Shown: piece by piece, positions 1 to 6,965 of the stretch | Layout: the number at the start of each line of letters is the position of its first letter | How positions within the stretch are numbered: position 1 is the stretch's first letter | Source of the DNA: Coprobacillus sp. CAG:826 | GTDB taxonomy: Bacteria; Bacillota_I; Bacilli_A; RFN20; CAG-826 | Length of the DNA stretch: 44,902 bases | Reading direction: 5' to 3' | NCBI GenBank assembly: GCA_000437235.1 | Contig: FR897025.1 | Coordinates: 1 to 44,902, forward strand | The notes under the pieces: generated by a model | Databases searched by the model: none | What the model was told of the DNA's origin: nothing | Seen by the model: only the letters and a program-made list of their open reading frames with translations | Made by a program: the position numbers and the translations under genes

Positions 1-702
1 TTAGATGAAACGATGTCTGAGATTAATGGATTAAATCTTTATATGTATTGTAAAGATAATCCAGTAATGTATGTGGATCCAAGTGGATGTTTGCCAGGAT
101 GGCTTTGGTGGGTATTAGGCGGCTTAGTAGTTGCAGGCTTATTTTTTGCAACATTTGCTGTTGCAGGTAGTTTGCTTGTATTAAATGCGGCTATTACTTC
201 TGCGGTATATGGAATTGCTTATGGTAGTAGTACGTTGACAATTTTAAGTTATGCTTTTGTTGGCTCTGCTACTGTTTACGGAGGAGCACTTGCGTATAAT
301 GCACTAAATATTGCTTCTGCTGAAATAAGAGGATCCACGTATCAAGATGCATATGAAGATTTTTTGGATATGGGTGATGATGTATTTCTTGCAACTGTAT
401 TAGGAGGAGTTACTGGCGCAATAGGTGGAGCAATTGCTTATGATGATCAATTAAGAGGCTTGGATCATTCATGGGCAACAGAAAGAAAACATTTTTTTGA
501 TAAAAATACGGATGTTGATAAATCTTATGTATTGCATCATCCTTATGGACGATATGGAGCAAATATAAGATACTATGTTGCTATCAGTAAGGAAGAACAC
601 AAAATGATTCATCATATATTGGGGTATGGTCGAGGACAAGGTGGCTTTTATCAATACAGAGAATGGATAAATTGGTGGAAAGAAATACTTTCTAGATTGT
701 AG
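1..702 (+). CDS. C-terminal tip of an Rhs polymorphic toxin (HNH-like toxin domain), 5' end outside window
   Basis: The frame is open from base 1, so the gene starts upstream of the window. The first residues carry the end of the Rhs core (INGLNLYMYCKDNP followed by YVDPSG), the motif after which Rhs proteins switch to a variable toxin tip. Counting from the Met at base 13, residues about 28-100 are hydrophobic and glycine-rich, with two or three possible membrane segments that may help translocation. The last 60 residues hold His pairs at 175-176 and 200-201, plus EEH at 194-196 followed by IHH. This spacing resembles an HNH/endonuclease VII-type nuclease. The Rhs assignment is firm; the nuclease assignment is inference from the His pattern. 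The following gene, 8 bases on, is the expected immunity gene. If complete upstream, the protein would act in contact-dependent competition between bacteria. Confidence 0.75.
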   Translation, partial: LDETMSEINGLNLYMYCKDNPVMYVDPSGCLPGWLWWVLGGLVVAGLFFATFAVAGSLLVLNAAITSAVYGIAYGSSTLTILSYAFVGSATVYGGALAYNALNIASAEIRGSTYQDAYEDFLDMGDDVFLATVLGGVTGAIGGAIAYDDQLRGLDHSWATERKHFFDKNTDVDKSYVLHHPYGRYGANIRYYVAISKEEHKMIHHILGYGRGQGGFYQYREWINWWKEILSRL

Positions 703-710
703 GTGAAATA

Positions 711-1310
711 ATGATATTGTTCAAAAGAGAAAGAAAAGCATTAATGACGTTTAAAGATTACATCGAAGGAAGAATGGATTTTGATTCTTTTTGGAAGGAA
801 TATATGACATGTGGTGACTTAATGAAATATCTTTGTAGATTTGATAAGAAACGTAGAAATAATCAAAAGAATAAAGAATTTATTGATTATTATTATCACG
901 GGAAACCAGCCTTTCAACTTAAAGTGGGTTTACAATACTCTATATTGTCGTATCTTAAAAAAAGAAAAATTCCATTTGAAAACAAAACCAGAGAATATGT
1001 TCTATGGGAAAAATGGAAAGATTACATTCCTTATTTTGTACCATATAACGAATCTATGTTTATTCTTTTAGAAAACTTAGACAATGGCAAACGTCGTTCA
1101 AAGAAGTATTATCGAGACTATTTTTCAAAGATATATCAATATGAGAAGTATCCACCTAGATGGTTACAAGGTTGTGAATGGCCTATAGAAGAAGATGGAA
1201 GTCCGATGAAATTTTTATATCAAACAGGTTTTCCTAATCGTCATGATTATATTGAATATTTCTTTCAAAAAAAGGACGGCTCAAGGGTTAGAATTGAACA
1301 ATATATTTAA
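711..1310 (+). CDS. probable immunity protein for the Rhs toxin tip
   Basis: 199 residues, soluble, rich in Lys, Tyr and Phe, with no signal peptide or membrane segment. The start at 711 has an AGGTG ribosome site at 701-705, immediately after the Rhs stop codon. An alternative start lies at 741, but it has no better ribosome site. The C-terminal part contains PRWLQGCEWPI and a Gly-x-Pro-Met-Lys-Phe-Leu run. This is a WLQ/EWPI pattern I associate with small proteins encoded behind polymorphic toxins, although I cannot name the family with certainty. The tight coupling to the Rhs tip and the terminator directly behind it fit a toxin-immunity pair. The immunity function is inferred from position; the open reading frame itself is clear. 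Confidence 0.65.
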   Translation: MILFKRERKALMTFKDYIEGRMDFDSFWKEYMTCGDLMKYLCRFDKKRRNNQKNKEFIDYYYHGKPAFQLKVGLQYSILSYLKKRKIPFENKTREYVLWEKWKDYIPYFVPYNESMFILLENLDNGKRRSKKYYRDYFSKIYQYEKYPPRWLQGCEWPIEEDGSPMKFLYQTGFPNRHDYIEYFFQKKDGSRVRIEQYI

Positions 1311-1328
1311 TAACTAATTCTAAGAAAT

Positions 1329-1373
1329 AAAAAGGTAGACTTGCTTTATTGGCATGGCATCTCTACCTTTTTT
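1329..1373 (+). terminator. intrinsic terminator behind the toxin-immunity pair
   Basis: A perfect 11-bp stem (AAAAAGGTAGA at 1329-1339, TCTACCTTTTT at 1362-1372) closes a 22-base loop and ends in a T run. The A run on the left makes it usable from either strand. Confidence 0.8.
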
Positions 1374-1741
1374 ACATAATAAATTGATGCATTTTTTTCA
1401 TTAAGAAATAATATTGATAACTAAAGTATAGAAATGAATCAAATAAATAGTAAGAATTATTACCTAACTAATGATGACTAAGAAACATAATTACAATAAT
1501 TTATTTGTGATAATTATACTTATCCATTGTATTAGTCACATAAAAATTAAAGGAATATTATCATTATTAAAAAATCAATTAATTCGTAATAAAATATAGG
1601 AAATGAAAAAATTATCTTAAATATTACTTAAAATAATTAAAAACAATCACAATACATTGCTTTTACTTATAAACTATTATACTTATACTTAAGAGTAGGA
1701 TAGATAAAATTTCGAAATATTGCTACGAAAGAAGCAAGAAT
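1374..1741. other. AT-rich intergenic stretch, no gene seen
   Basis: Roughly 370 bases of very AT-rich DNA between the terminator and the transposase-like gene. All frames are broken by frequent stops. I see no tRNA-like cloverleaf, no repeat array and no convincing promoter, only scattered short palindromes such as ATTTCGAAAT near 1710. Confidence 0.5.
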
Positions 1742-2740
1742 ATGTGGGTGTTTATGTGGAAGCTTTTAAAACATATATGGAAAAAAGAAGAAAAACCGTC
1801 TTTTGTAAAACAGTTTGTTTCACATGCTTTAGAAAACCCATACTTAATTGAAGATGAAGCAATCTCACTATATGAAGTTGAATTTTTAAATCATATAGAA
1901 ATTGAGACATGTCCACATTGTCAAAAGAAAAGAATAATAAAATACGGAAAATATAAAAATGGAATACAAAGATACCAATGTAAAAAGTGTCATAAAATCT
2001 TTTATCCGCTTTCAAAAACAATTTTTGATTCAAAAAAGAAATCTCTTGTAAAATGGATTCATTATTTAGTTTATTTATTTTCAAGTTGCTCTAATGAAAG
2101 AAATCTAAAAAACTGTTTAAATATAAGAAGTACTGAAAAATATTGGTTGATGAAAATATTCAAAGTATTAAAGAATTGTCAAAAAGACATAATACTTGAG
2201 GATAATGTTTGTTTTAAAATTGTCCCTTTTCTAGAGATAGAAAGCAACCAATATACGAATAGAAAATCTAAAAAACAAGAAGAGAAAAAAGATAAAATGG
2301 GAGTAATTCTAGCTATAGATAATCATCAACATTTCTTTTTTAAAGTTATTAGATTGAGATCAAGCGTGGATTGTATATGGGTAGCAACAAAAAACCATAT
2401 TCGAAGATTTTCAAAAATAATATATAGTGAAGAAAGGTATTGTAAAGGTTTAATTTGCCGGCTTCATTTAAAGTCTAAAGTATATAAAAAAGAAAAATTA
2501 AATGGTAAAGTAAATCCTATATATAAAGTACTATATTTAAAATCTTTACTTGGAATATTTTTAAAAGAGCATCAAGGAAAATATGATATCGATAATTTGC
2601 AAGATTGGATGAATTTGTTTTGGTTCATTATTTCTAGTTCTGATGATATGGCGGATAAGATTGTAGAATTCATAAATTTATCATTAATTACCCATAGAAA
2701 AATGAAATATAGAGATATAATGAGAAAATCTCATTTTTAG
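1742..2740 (+). CDS. IS1595-like transposase relative with N-terminal zinc ribbon, catalytic core apparently degraded
   Basis: 332 residues. Residues about 57-87 form a CxxC-x17-CxxC zinc ribbon (CPHCQKK then CKKCHKIFYP), as in the N-terminal domain of IS1/IS1595-type transposases. The rest follows the order of an IS1595 core. There is an acidic pair (LEDNVCF) where the first catalytic Asp is expected, a GVILAIDNH strand, an IIYSEERY segment where the second Asp would be, and a C-terminal helical part around GIFLKEHQGKYD. The second Asp is replaced by Glu and no catalytic Glu is evident in the third position, so activity is doubtful although the frame is intact. No terminal inverted repeats are visible around it. 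Base composition is more AT-rich than the sugar operons. The start at 1742 is uncertain; 1754 is equally possible. Confidence 0.5.
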   Translation: MWVFMWKLLKHIWKKEEKPSFVKQFVSHALENPYLIEDEAISLYEVEFLNHIEIETCPHCQKKRIIKYGKYKNGIQRYQCKKCHKIFYPLSKTIFDSKKKSLVKWIHYLVYLFSSCSNERNLKNCLNIRSTEKYWLMKIFKVLKNCQKDIILEDNVCFKIVPFLEIESNQYTNRKSKKQEEKKDKMGVILAIDNHQHFFFKVIRLRSSVDCIWVATKNHIRRFSKIIYSEERYCKGLICRLHLKSKVYKKEKLNGKVNPIYKVLYLKSLLGIFLKEHQGKYDIDNLQDWMNLFWFIISSSDDMADKIVEFINLSLITHRKMKYRDIMRKSHF

Positions 2741-2879
2741 ACTCAAAAAAAATACCAACTTTTTGCAAATATAACATTATAAAATAAAAATTTGTTCTCA
2801 AATTTCTTTGAATCTTATAATATTTTGCTAGGAAACTTAAAAACAATTAAAGATTTTTTGAATTATAAATTAAAGGGGA

Positions 2880-3005
2880 TTAGTGTGGGAAAACTACATT
2901 TTTTCTAGTATTATAACCCACGAATAAATAAAATATAAAATCAAATAAGAGGCTAGATAAGATTGGAAAAAATGAACTACATGCAGCGTGTAGGCCTTTT
3001 TGTTT
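2880..3005 (+). ncRNA. candidate small structured RNA or leader, unclassified
   Basis: Bases 2884-2889 (TGTGGG) can pair with 2917-2922 (CCCACG) around an inner ACTA/TAGT stem. An AT-rich stretch follows, then a compact 7-bp hairpin and a T-rich tail at 2977-3005. The layout (structured 5' part, unpaired linker, terminator) suits a small RNA or a transcription-attenuating leader for the sigma-like gene at 3089. I do not recognise a known riboswitch class. No promoter is clearly visible, so the 5' boundary is approximate. Confidence 0.3.
2977..3005 (+). terminator. intrinsic terminator upstream of the sigma-like gene
   Basis: CTACATG at 2977-2983 pairs with CGTGTAG at 2987-2993 (one G-T pair, three-base loop), followed by GCC and a T-rich tail. 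It sits about 85 bases before the next start codon, so it either ends a short upstream RNA or attenuates the gene. Confidence 0.6.
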
Positions 3006-3025
3006 TGTAATGAGTTATTTCGATT

Positions 3026-3075
3026 TTAGGAATTGTTTGGAAAATTTCTAAACTACAATTCCCTAATAATATTAG
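3026..3075 (+). promoter_or_regulatory. long imperfect hairpin in the leader of the sigma-like gene
   Basis: The arms TTAGGAATTGT (from 3026) and ACAATTCCCTAA (to about 3066) pair around inner GGAAA/TTTCT arms, giving a near-continuous stem of about 20 bp with small bulges. A second small palindrome, CTAATaatATTAG at 3063-3075, abuts the AGAAGGAG ribosome site. Such structures could control translation or be a protein-binding operator; which of these applies cannot be told from sequence. Confidence 0.4.
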
Positions 3076-3088
3076 AAGGAGAATTAAC

Positions 3089-3523
3089 ATGCAGTATCAA
3101 GAACAAAAAGTATTAAGAATCAGAGTCGATAATAGAAAATGGATGAAGGTGGCGTATGAGACAGAGAAAGAAAGAGAATTACTTCTTTCTATTAGTCGTG
3201 ATATGGACGCATTAAGAAAAAGAGATAGAGTTTATAATTCCAAAAGGGAATCAATAGAAGCAAGAGAGGAACTTACCCATCAAGAATTGGCGAGTACTGA
3301 TTCAGTGGTAGAAGGTATTAATCATGATGAATTAAAAGAATATTTAAAAAAAGCGGTTTATTCACTCACACCAAGAGAAAGAAAGATTATTTATTTGCAC
3401 TTTGAAGAAGATATTTCTTTTCAACAAATAGCGAAAAAAATGAGCCTACCATTAAGCACTGTGTATAATATTTATAAATTAGCTTTAACCAAACTAAAAA
3501 AATCTGTTCAAAACTTTATTTAA
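3089..3523 (+). CDS. short sigma-70-like protein with region 4 helix-turn-helix
   Basis: 144 residues. The C-terminal half (about 90-140) reads as sigma region 4: a LTPRERKII helix, LHFEEDISFQQIAKKM, then a recognition helix LPLSTVYNIYKLALTKLKK. The N-terminal half is a charged helical segment with RDMDALRKRDR. It does not look like the sigma region 2 needed for core and -10 binding, so it is not a full sigma factor. Proteins of this shape are common regulators in mobile or accessory elements of Bacillota. The start has a strong AGAAGGAG ribosome site. It stands alone behind a structured leader and ahead of two small genes of unknown role, which it might control (inference). Confidence 0.7.
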   Translation: MQYQEQKVLRIRVDNRKWMKVAYETEKERELLLSISRDMDALRKRDRVYNSKRESIEAREELTHQELASTDSVVEGINHDELKEYLKKAVYSLTPRERKIIYLHFEEDISFQQIAKKMSLPLSTVYNIYKLALTKLKKSVQNFI

Positions 3524-3599
3524 AGTAAAAACAATTATATATAGTCTATAATTTTTAAAAGAGAAATGTTATACTTTTGTCAAAGTAAAGGGGAATATT

Positions 3600-3875
3600 A
3601 TGACATTAGAAGAATTAAAAAAACAAATTGCCGAAGATGAAAAAACGCAATCAAAATTTATGGAAGCTTGTGAAGATGGAAATTTATCTTCTTTTTTAGA
3701 TATAGAAAACTATAAAGCAACGACCTCTGATATTGAAGATTTAACATCATTTTTTAAAGATTTGAAAGATAATAAAAAAATGGATGATGTTGATGATGCA
3801 ATTGAAGTAGGAAAAGATACTTTAAATTGGTTAGAAAAAATTATTGATTTTTTTAAAAAATTATTTAAGAAATAG
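3600..3875 (+). CDS. 91-residue acidic small protein, Nif11-like N-terminus and amphipathic basic C-terminus
   Basis: Good AAAGGGG ribosome site 10 bases before the ATG. Residues 1-55 (LEELKKQIAEDEKTQSKF, then ACEDGNLSSFL and TTSDIEDL) follow the spacing of Nif11-type leader domains: an acidic helix with an ED pair, a short A/G-rich turn, and an S/T-x-x-D-L helix. There is no double-glycine cleavage site. The last 16 residues (NWLEKIIDFFKKLFKK) form a strongly amphipathic cationic helix, like a membrane-active peptide. The next gene, 14 bases on, encodes a membrane protein, so the two are likely co-transcribed. A peptide precursor with a partner membrane protein is one reading. A plain regulatory or scaffold protein is another, and no modifying enzyme is seen nearby. 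Confidence 0.55.
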   Translation: MTLEELKKQIAEDEKTQSKFMEACEDGNLSSFLDIENYKATTSDIEDLTSFFKDLKDNKKMDDVDDAIEVGKDTLNWLEKIIDFFKKLFKK

Positions 3876-3889
3876 GAGAGCAAGAAATT

Positions 3890-4843
3890 ATGTTTAAAGG
3901 TGCAGATCCATTTTCAAGGGAAAGAAAATCACCAGAAGAACTACAAAAAGAGCAAGAAAAAGCGCAAAATGATGAAAGTTATCAACAATCGGTTAGAAGA
4001 GCAAGAATAAAAGGCGCTCCGATTATTGCTATCGCTATTATAGCGGGTGCATTATTTTTGTTTTTATCACCGATAGGAAAAAGCTTATTACGCAATGATT
4101 TATTCTTAAAAATGATCAAAATTATTTTTAGTTTTGCTATTGCAGTTCTAGCATTTACTAGTAAAAGAAATGAATTAAAGCATCCTCTTATTGAAAAGAT
4201 AAGTTGTCCATTATTTTTTATTATTACATTAATTTTTGCTTTGATACCCTATACAAAAGTCTATTATTTTATTAATTATCTAGCTTGTTTTCTTATTCTA
4301 ATTGGAACGTTAGTGATGTTCTATATGGATAATCAAATTTATGCACTTTCGCTTTTAAGTTCTCTTTTAGGTTTTGTTATTAATTTCTTAGGATTACAGA
4401 CACTTACGTATGAAAATCCGAACACAAAAGTCTTATGGATGGTACCACTTTTTACTGCTTTAACTTTACTTGTAGTGGCACTTATATTTTGTATTTTTAA
4501 ATTACGCCCCTTTAAAGAAAATAAAGATAAAGTTATTATCTCTTTAATAGCGGTGCCACTTTTTAGCTATGCAATCATCTATTTAGGTTTTTCTTCATTG
4601 AATTATGGTTTAGACGGGTCAACACCAATAGTTCTTCAATTTGAAGTAGTGAATAAAAGAATTGAAACTGATTCTTCCGATGATGACTCTACTCGCTACT
4701 ATATTGATTTCCATAATGAAGAAAAAGATTTTTCAATTTCAGTGAGTAATATTCGATATGATGAATATGAAATCGGAGACATTGTAGAATTTAAAAAATA
4801 TAATGGATTCTTTAAAGTTCCTTATTATATTATGGAAGAATAA
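3890..4843 (+). CDS. polytopic membrane protein of unknown function
   Basis: 317 residues. A charged cytoplasmic N-terminus (1-40, many Glu/Lys/Gln) is followed by about seven hydrophobic segments between residues 42 and 245 (for example APIIAIAIIAGALFLFL and VLWMVPLFTALTLLVVALIF). A soluble acidic C-terminal domain (about 250-317), rich in beta-type sequence, ends the protein. I do not recognise the family. Its ribosome site is GGAG, 14 bases after the preceding small gene, so it probably shares that transcript. The pairing with a cationic amphipathic small protein suggests a role in export, sensing or immunity, but that is inference only. Confidence 0.55.
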   Translation: MFKGADPFSRERKSPEELQKEQEKAQNDESYQQSVRRARIKGAPIIAIAIIAGALFLFLSPIGKSLLRNDLFLKMIKIIFSFAIAVLAFTSKRNELKHPLIEKISCPLFFIITLIFALIPYTKVYYFINYLACFLILIGTLVMFYMDNQIYALSLLSSLLGFVINFLGLQTLTYENPNTKVLWMVPLFTALTLLVVALIFCIFKLRPFKENKDKVIISLIAVPLFSYAIIYLGFSSLNYGLDGSTPIVLQFEVVNKRIETDSSDDDSTRYYIDFHNEEKDFSISVSNIRYDEYEIGDIVEFKKYNGFFKVPYYIMEE

Positions 4844-4963
4844 AAATATATAAAAATATTTATTTAGCCAATAATCATATTTTAAATAGCAAGTAAAAAT
4901 TTTACTTAGCCAATACCATAACATAATGATATTTTTTACTAAAATGATGTAAACGTTCCTTTA

Positions 4964-4992
4964 TTGACAGCGCTTACATTCTTTTTTATAAT
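4964..4992 (+). promoter_or_regulatory. consensus sigma-A promoter of operon A
   Basis: TTGACA at 4964-4969 and TATAAT at 4987-4992 are both perfect hexamers with an ideal 17-base spacer. This implies a strong promoter that needs repression, matching the cre box and operator laid over and behind it. Confidence 0.88.
4965..4978. promoter_or_regulatory. cre box (CcpA site) overlapping the -35 of operon A
   Basis: TGACAGCGCTTACA fits the cre consensus TGWNANCGNTNWCA on the plus strand, and the stricter form with AA on the minus strand. It covers the end of the -35 hexamer and part of the spacer, so bound CcpA would block RNA polymerase. This implies carbon catabolite repression of the whole operon. 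Confidence 0.8.
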
Positions 4993-5003
4993 GGAATTGA
5001 AAA

Positions 5004-5023
5004 TTAGTAAAACGATTTACTAA
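5004..5023. promoter_or_regulatory. LacI-family operator of operon A
   Basis: Half-sites TTAGTAAA and TTTACTAA flank a central CG, the standard layout for LacI/GalR-family proteins. It starts 11 bases after the -10 hexamer, so a bound repressor would block elongation or promoter escape. The likely owner is the LacI-type regulator encoded second in the operon (6966-7994), giving autoregulation. Confidence 0.75.
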
Positions 5024-5036
5024 ACAGGAGGTTTTT

Positions 5037-6953
5037 ATGGCGAGTTTGCAATTAAACCATATCTATAAAGTATATGAAAATGGTACAAAAGCGGTATCCG
5101 ATTTTAATATGGAAATTGAAGATAAAGAATTTATTGTCTTCGTAGGGCCTTCAGGATGTGGTAAATCAACAACGCTTCGTATGATTGCGGGATTAGAAGA
5201 AATTACAGCAGGTGATTTGTTTATTGGAGATCGTTTGGTAAATGAATTAGAACCGAAAGACCGTGATGTAACGATGGTATTTCAAAACTATGCGTTATAT
5301 CCGCATATGACGGTTTATGAAAATATGGCTTTTGGTTTAAGAATTGCTAAAGTACCTAAGAGTGAAATTGATAAGCGCGTGCATGAAGCAGCGAAAATCT
5401 TAGATATTGAAGAATATTTAGATAAAAAGCCTAAAGAAATGTCAGGAGGACAACGTCAAAGAGTAGCGTTAGGTAGAGCGATTGTTCGTCATCCTCAAGT
5501 TTTCCTTTTAGATGAACCTTTAAGTAATCTAGATGCTAAATTAAGAGCGACGATGCGTACGGAAATCTCTAAACTTCATAAACGCTTAGCTACTACTTTT
5601 ATTTATGTTACTCACGACCAAGTAGAAGCAATGACAATGGGTACAAGAATTGTTGTTATGAAAAAAGGTTTTATTCAACAAATTGATACGCCAAAAAATC
5701 TTTATCAATATCCAGAGAATCGCTTTGTCGCCGGTTTTATTGGAACTCCACAAATGAATTTTTATCCTTCTAAATTACAATTGAATGGAAATGAAGTAAC
5801 TTTAACATTCAAAAATCAAACGATAACCTTTAAAAGCCAAGTTGTAGAAAAAATGGATAAAGATTATCTAGATGGAAGAGAAATCATGATGGGCATTCGT
5901 CCAGAAGATATTCATTATTTAGAAAAAATGACCAAAGATCAAAAGAAATTAGCGATTAAAGTTCATACGCAAGTCGTAGAAGAACTAGGAGCGGAAACTT
6001 TAGTTAACGCAACGATAGATGGAAGTGAAGATTCGATTGTGTTTAAAGTGAGAAATACAGTGGAAGTAGAGCCTAACCAAGAAATGCTTGTGATGTTAGA
6101 CCCAACCAAACTTCATTTCTTTGATATGGAAACAGAAAAAACATTATTACCACGTATTCCTTTAAAACGCCATTTTGAATTGGTCTATCATGAAAATGGA
6201 TGTAAATTATGGAATCAAACGATTCAGCTTCCTCCTTTATTTAAAGAAGTATTAAAAGAAGATCATACTTATACTTTAGTTATACCTACTTGCGCTATAA
6301 AAGAAGGAAATGACTTTATGGGTCATATTGAACAAGTAGAAAAGGTAGGTAAGCAATTTTTATTACACATTTCGGTAGATAAAAATGTTATTTTCGCGAT
6401 AACTGAAAAAAATTACAAAGTTGGTGAAGACTATGGCTTCGCTATTGATTATCGTTATGTGAGTGTGGAAGAAAATCATCAAGAAGTGATGGCTTCAATT
6501 CAAGAAGATAATCATATTATGGGGCGTTTGCATCGTATCAAAAAAGAAGTAAAAGTTCTTCGTCATGGTAAAGAAAAAATGAAGAAGAAAACGGGCTTTG
6601 ATTTTGATATTGCCCATGCTTTAATTGATGTACCTGTTGAAATGTATGATCGCATTTTAGCGGTCCTTGTGAAAAAATTCGAACTACATGTAATCGATTA
6701 TAGTTTTACTTCCGAAGCTGGAAAATTTTCATTAGAACCAGCTAAAAATGGAATATCTTTAGAGTTTATTCGTCGCTTAGATTATGGAAAAGAGCAACAA
6801 TATGGTGTATTCCAAATTCAAGATGAAGAGGGAGAAAAAGAAATTATTTTACATTTACCTCAAGACTTTGAAGAAGATAAAACCTATTATTTAATATTAA
6901 CTTACAATGATGTTAAAGCGCGCGATACGCATTTTGATATCAACTTAAAATAA
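5037..6953 (+). CDS. sugar ABC importer ATPase (MsmK/UgpC type) with a long C-terminal extension
   Basis: 638 residues; the family is usually about 370. Residues 1-240 are a complete ATPase: Walker A GPSGCGKST (37-45), Q-loop Gln at 83, signature MSGGQ (135-139), Walker B FLLDEP (156-161), switch His at 193. Residues 240-365 form the usual TOBE-type regulatory domain with MGIRPEDI. From about 370 to 638 there is an extra region with no family match I recognise. It contains beta-rich segments and a basic stretch around residue 520 (KVLRHGKEKMKKK), and could hold more TOBE-like or sensory domains. The product powers sugar uptake from the inner membrane face and is likely used by the LplB/LplC permeases encoded just downstream. 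It is the first gene of operon A behind promoter, cre and operator. Confidence 0.85.
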   Translation: MASLQLNHIYKVYENGTKAVSDFNMEIEDKEFIVFVGPSGCGKSTTLRMIAGLEEITAGDLFIGDRLVNELEPKDRDVTMVFQNYALYPHMTVYENMAFGLRIAKVPKSEIDKRVHEAAKILDIEEYLDKKPKEMSGGQRQRVALGRAIVRHPQVFLLDEPLSNLDAKLRATMRTEISKLHKRLATTFIYVTHDQVEAMTMGTRIVVMKKGFIQQIDTPKNLYQYPENRFVAGFIGTPQMNFYPSKLQLNGNEVTLTFKNQTITFKSQVVEKMDKDYLDGREIMMGIRPEDIHYLEKMTKDQKKLAIKVHTQVVEELGAETLVNATIDGSEDSIVFKVRNTVEVEPNQEMLVMLDPTKLHFFDMETEKTLLPRIPLKRHFELVYHENGCKLWNQTIQLPPLFKEVLKEDHTYTLVIPTCAIKEGNDFMGHIEQVEKVGKQFLLHISVDKNVIFAITEKNYKVGEDYGFAIDYRYVSVEENHQEVMASIQEDNHIMGRLHRIKKEVKVLRHGKEKMKKKTGFDFDIAHALIDVPVEMYDRILAVLVKKFELHVIDYSFTSEAGKFSLEPAKNGISLEFIRRLDYGKEQQYGVFQIQDEEGEKEIILHLPQDFEEDKTYYLILTYNDVKARDTHFDINLK

Positions 6954-6965
6954 GAGGGAACCGCT

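Larger units (their letters stand above)
2741..3088. other. intergenic region holding structured elements, no protein gene
   Basis: About 350 bases without a plausible coding frame. It is not featureless: it contains a candidate structured transcript ending in a terminator (2880-3005) and a long imperfect hairpin just before the next gene (3026-3066). Both are listed separately. Confidence 0.5.
4844..5036 (+). promoter_or_regulatory. control region of operon A
   Basis: Holds, from left to right: a direct repeat TTAGCCAATA (near 4864 and 4906), a perfect 17-base palindrome AAGTAAAAaTTTTACTT (4891-4907), a sigma-A promoter (4964-4992), a cre box (4965-4978), a LacI-type operator (5004-5023) and the AGGAGG ribosome site (5026-5031). 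The 4891 palindrome shares the GTAAA half-site with the operator and may be an auxiliary operator, or a weak terminator for the gene upstream. Confidence 0.6.

Noticed and set aside
2885..3005. tracrRNA call
   Set aside because: Only a loose resemblance; no CRISPR array, anti-repeat partner or Cas gene in the window, so it is left as an unclassified RNA candidate.
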